From assembly GCA_026390275.1 (NCBI GenBank), contig JAPLGF010000185.1, forward strand, positions 1 through 5,674: 5,674 nt of DNA, in the 5' to 3' direction. The position numbers were made by a program, and so were the translations under genes. This document shows positions 5,042 through 5,674 of the stretch, one piece after another. Positions within the stretch are counted from its first letter, which is position 1, and each line of letters opens with the position of its first letter. This DNA comes from Candidatus Atribacteria bacterium. GTDB lineage: Bacteria > Atribacterota > Atribacteria > Atribacterales > Atribacteraceae. The notes beneath the pieces are model-generated. The model ran no database searches, was not told where the DNA came from, and worked only from the letters and a program-made list of their open reading frames with translations.

Positions 5042-5674
5042 ATGAAGAAAACGTTGATATTATCGTTATTGGTGTTTTTTGTTCTCGGTATCGTATTGAC
5101 CATGAATGCTGGAGCACAAGATAAAGTAAAATTAGCATTTTATTCCATCCGAACGGATGAAGAAACCTGGGTTAAGCCTCTCATCGAAAAATTCCAGAAA
5201 GAAAACCCCAATATCACTGTTGAACATTTTGCCGCAGAACGGATCAGATACGATGAAATGGTTCGAACAGCTATCGCTGGAGGAAACCCGATTGATATCC
5301 TGGAAATTGATGGCCAATTTGTCCGGGCTTATCAACGTGACGGACTGATTGAAGATATGAAAAAATGGTACGAATTTGGAGATCGGTTCTTCCCTTCCGC
5401 AGTTGCCGCCGTTACCAGTAATGATCAAACTCTCATGGTACCAAGTATCGGAATGACCGTCTGTGGTATATATACGAACGATGCGATATTCGAAAAATAT
5501 GGCCTGCCTCAACCCAAATCCTGGGACGACATCCAGTCTATTCATGATAAATTGCAGGGAACCGGAATCAATACCTTAACCTACAGTGCCGGCAAAGTCT
5601 GGTGGATGCCGATGATTCTTTTCCTCACTCTTCCCAGCTATACGGACAATAAACCCCAGGAATTCACCATGGAC
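5042..5674 (+). CDS. Carbohydrate ABC transporter substrate-binding protein, family 1 (CUT1, MalE-like); 3' partial
   Basis: These are the first 211 residues of a binding protein whose family is usually 400-450 long; the frame runs off the window end. A type I signal peptide is clear: MKK, a hydrophobic core at about 4-20, then a likely cut after Ala25 (AGA before QDK). There is no lipobox Cys, so the mature protein should be free in a periplasm. Family features are a first beta strand at VKLAFYS (29-35), the amphipathic helix and FQKENPNITVE (51-61), PIDILEIDG (83-91), and IYTNDAIFEKYGLPQPKSWDDI (143-164), matching the usual YN..lf...Gl..P.TWDE pattern. It probably delivers an oligosaccharide or sugar derivative to MalF/MalG-type permeases expected downstream. 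It probably shares a transcript with the LacI-family gene upstream, since no terminator lies between them. The ligand is not predictable. Confidence 0.93.
   Translation, partial: MKKTLILSLLVFFVLGIVLTMNAGAQDKVKLAFYSIRTDEETWVKPLIEKFQKENPNITVEHFAAERIRYDEMVRTAIAGGNPIDILEIDGQFVRAYQRDGLIEDMKKWYEFGDRFFPSAVAAVTSNDQTLMVPSIGMTVCGIYTNDAIFEKYGLPQPKSWDDIQSIHDKLQGTGINTLTYSAGKVWWMPMILFLTLPSYTDNKPQEFTMD

Noticed and set aside
5132..5545. 137-codon minus-strand frame
   Set aside because: It lies wholly antisense to the binding-protein gene, whose signal peptide and family motifs are clear, and it has no motifs of its own.

Overview
The window looks like carbohydrate-uptake territory from a free-living heterotrophic bacterium. 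It joins two separate sugar ABC transporter loci on the same strand. The first substrate-binding protein at the 3' end carries a cleavable type I signal peptide with no lipobox cysteine. That is more typical of a diderm with a periplasm than of a Gram-positive. Base composition is moderate in the genes and AT-rich between them, and Shine-Dalgarno sites are strong. The lineage cannot be fixed from this sequence. A sugar-scavenging diderm such as Atribacterota, Thermotogota or Spirochaetota is only a guess.

Region 1 (1-3381) is the 3' part of a CUT2 (ribose/galactose-type) operon. It holds the C-terminal half of a double-domain ABC ATPase (2-775), two different RbsC-type permeases overlapping by ATGA (803-1822 and 1819-2805), and a small VOC/glyoxalase-fold protein (2839-3309). 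A clear rho-independent terminator closes it (3344-3381). The ATPase N-terminal half, and probably the operon promoter and its binding protein, lie upstream of the window. The two permeases should form a heterodimeric channel driven by the ATPase. The VOC protein probably acts on the imported compound or a breakdown product of it.

Region 2 (3382-3889) is about 500 bases with no credible gene. It contains a cluster of unrelated short repeats: a 12-bp palindrome, a C-rich/G-rich inverted repeat of the widespread CCCTCACCC type, and four tandem 7-mers flanked by near-identical 17-mers. AT-rich DNA with small dyads follows.

Region 3 (3890-5674) starts a second locus. It has a near-consensus sigma-70 promoter, a LacI-type CG-centred operator candidate over the predicted transcription start, a LacI/GalR-family repressor (3952-4950), and the first 211 codons of a family-1 (CUT1, MalE-like) binding protein (5042 to the window end). 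No terminator or separate promoter was found between the repressor and the binding-protein gene. They are therefore probably co-transcribed and self-regulated, with CUT1 permeases expected downstream.

Most of the window is conventional. The less ordinary points are the lost catalytic glutamate in the ATPase second domain, a 9-codon minicistron linking ATPase and permease, the VOC gene in a transport operon, the repeat island, and a second copy of the operator core at the start of the binding-protein gene.
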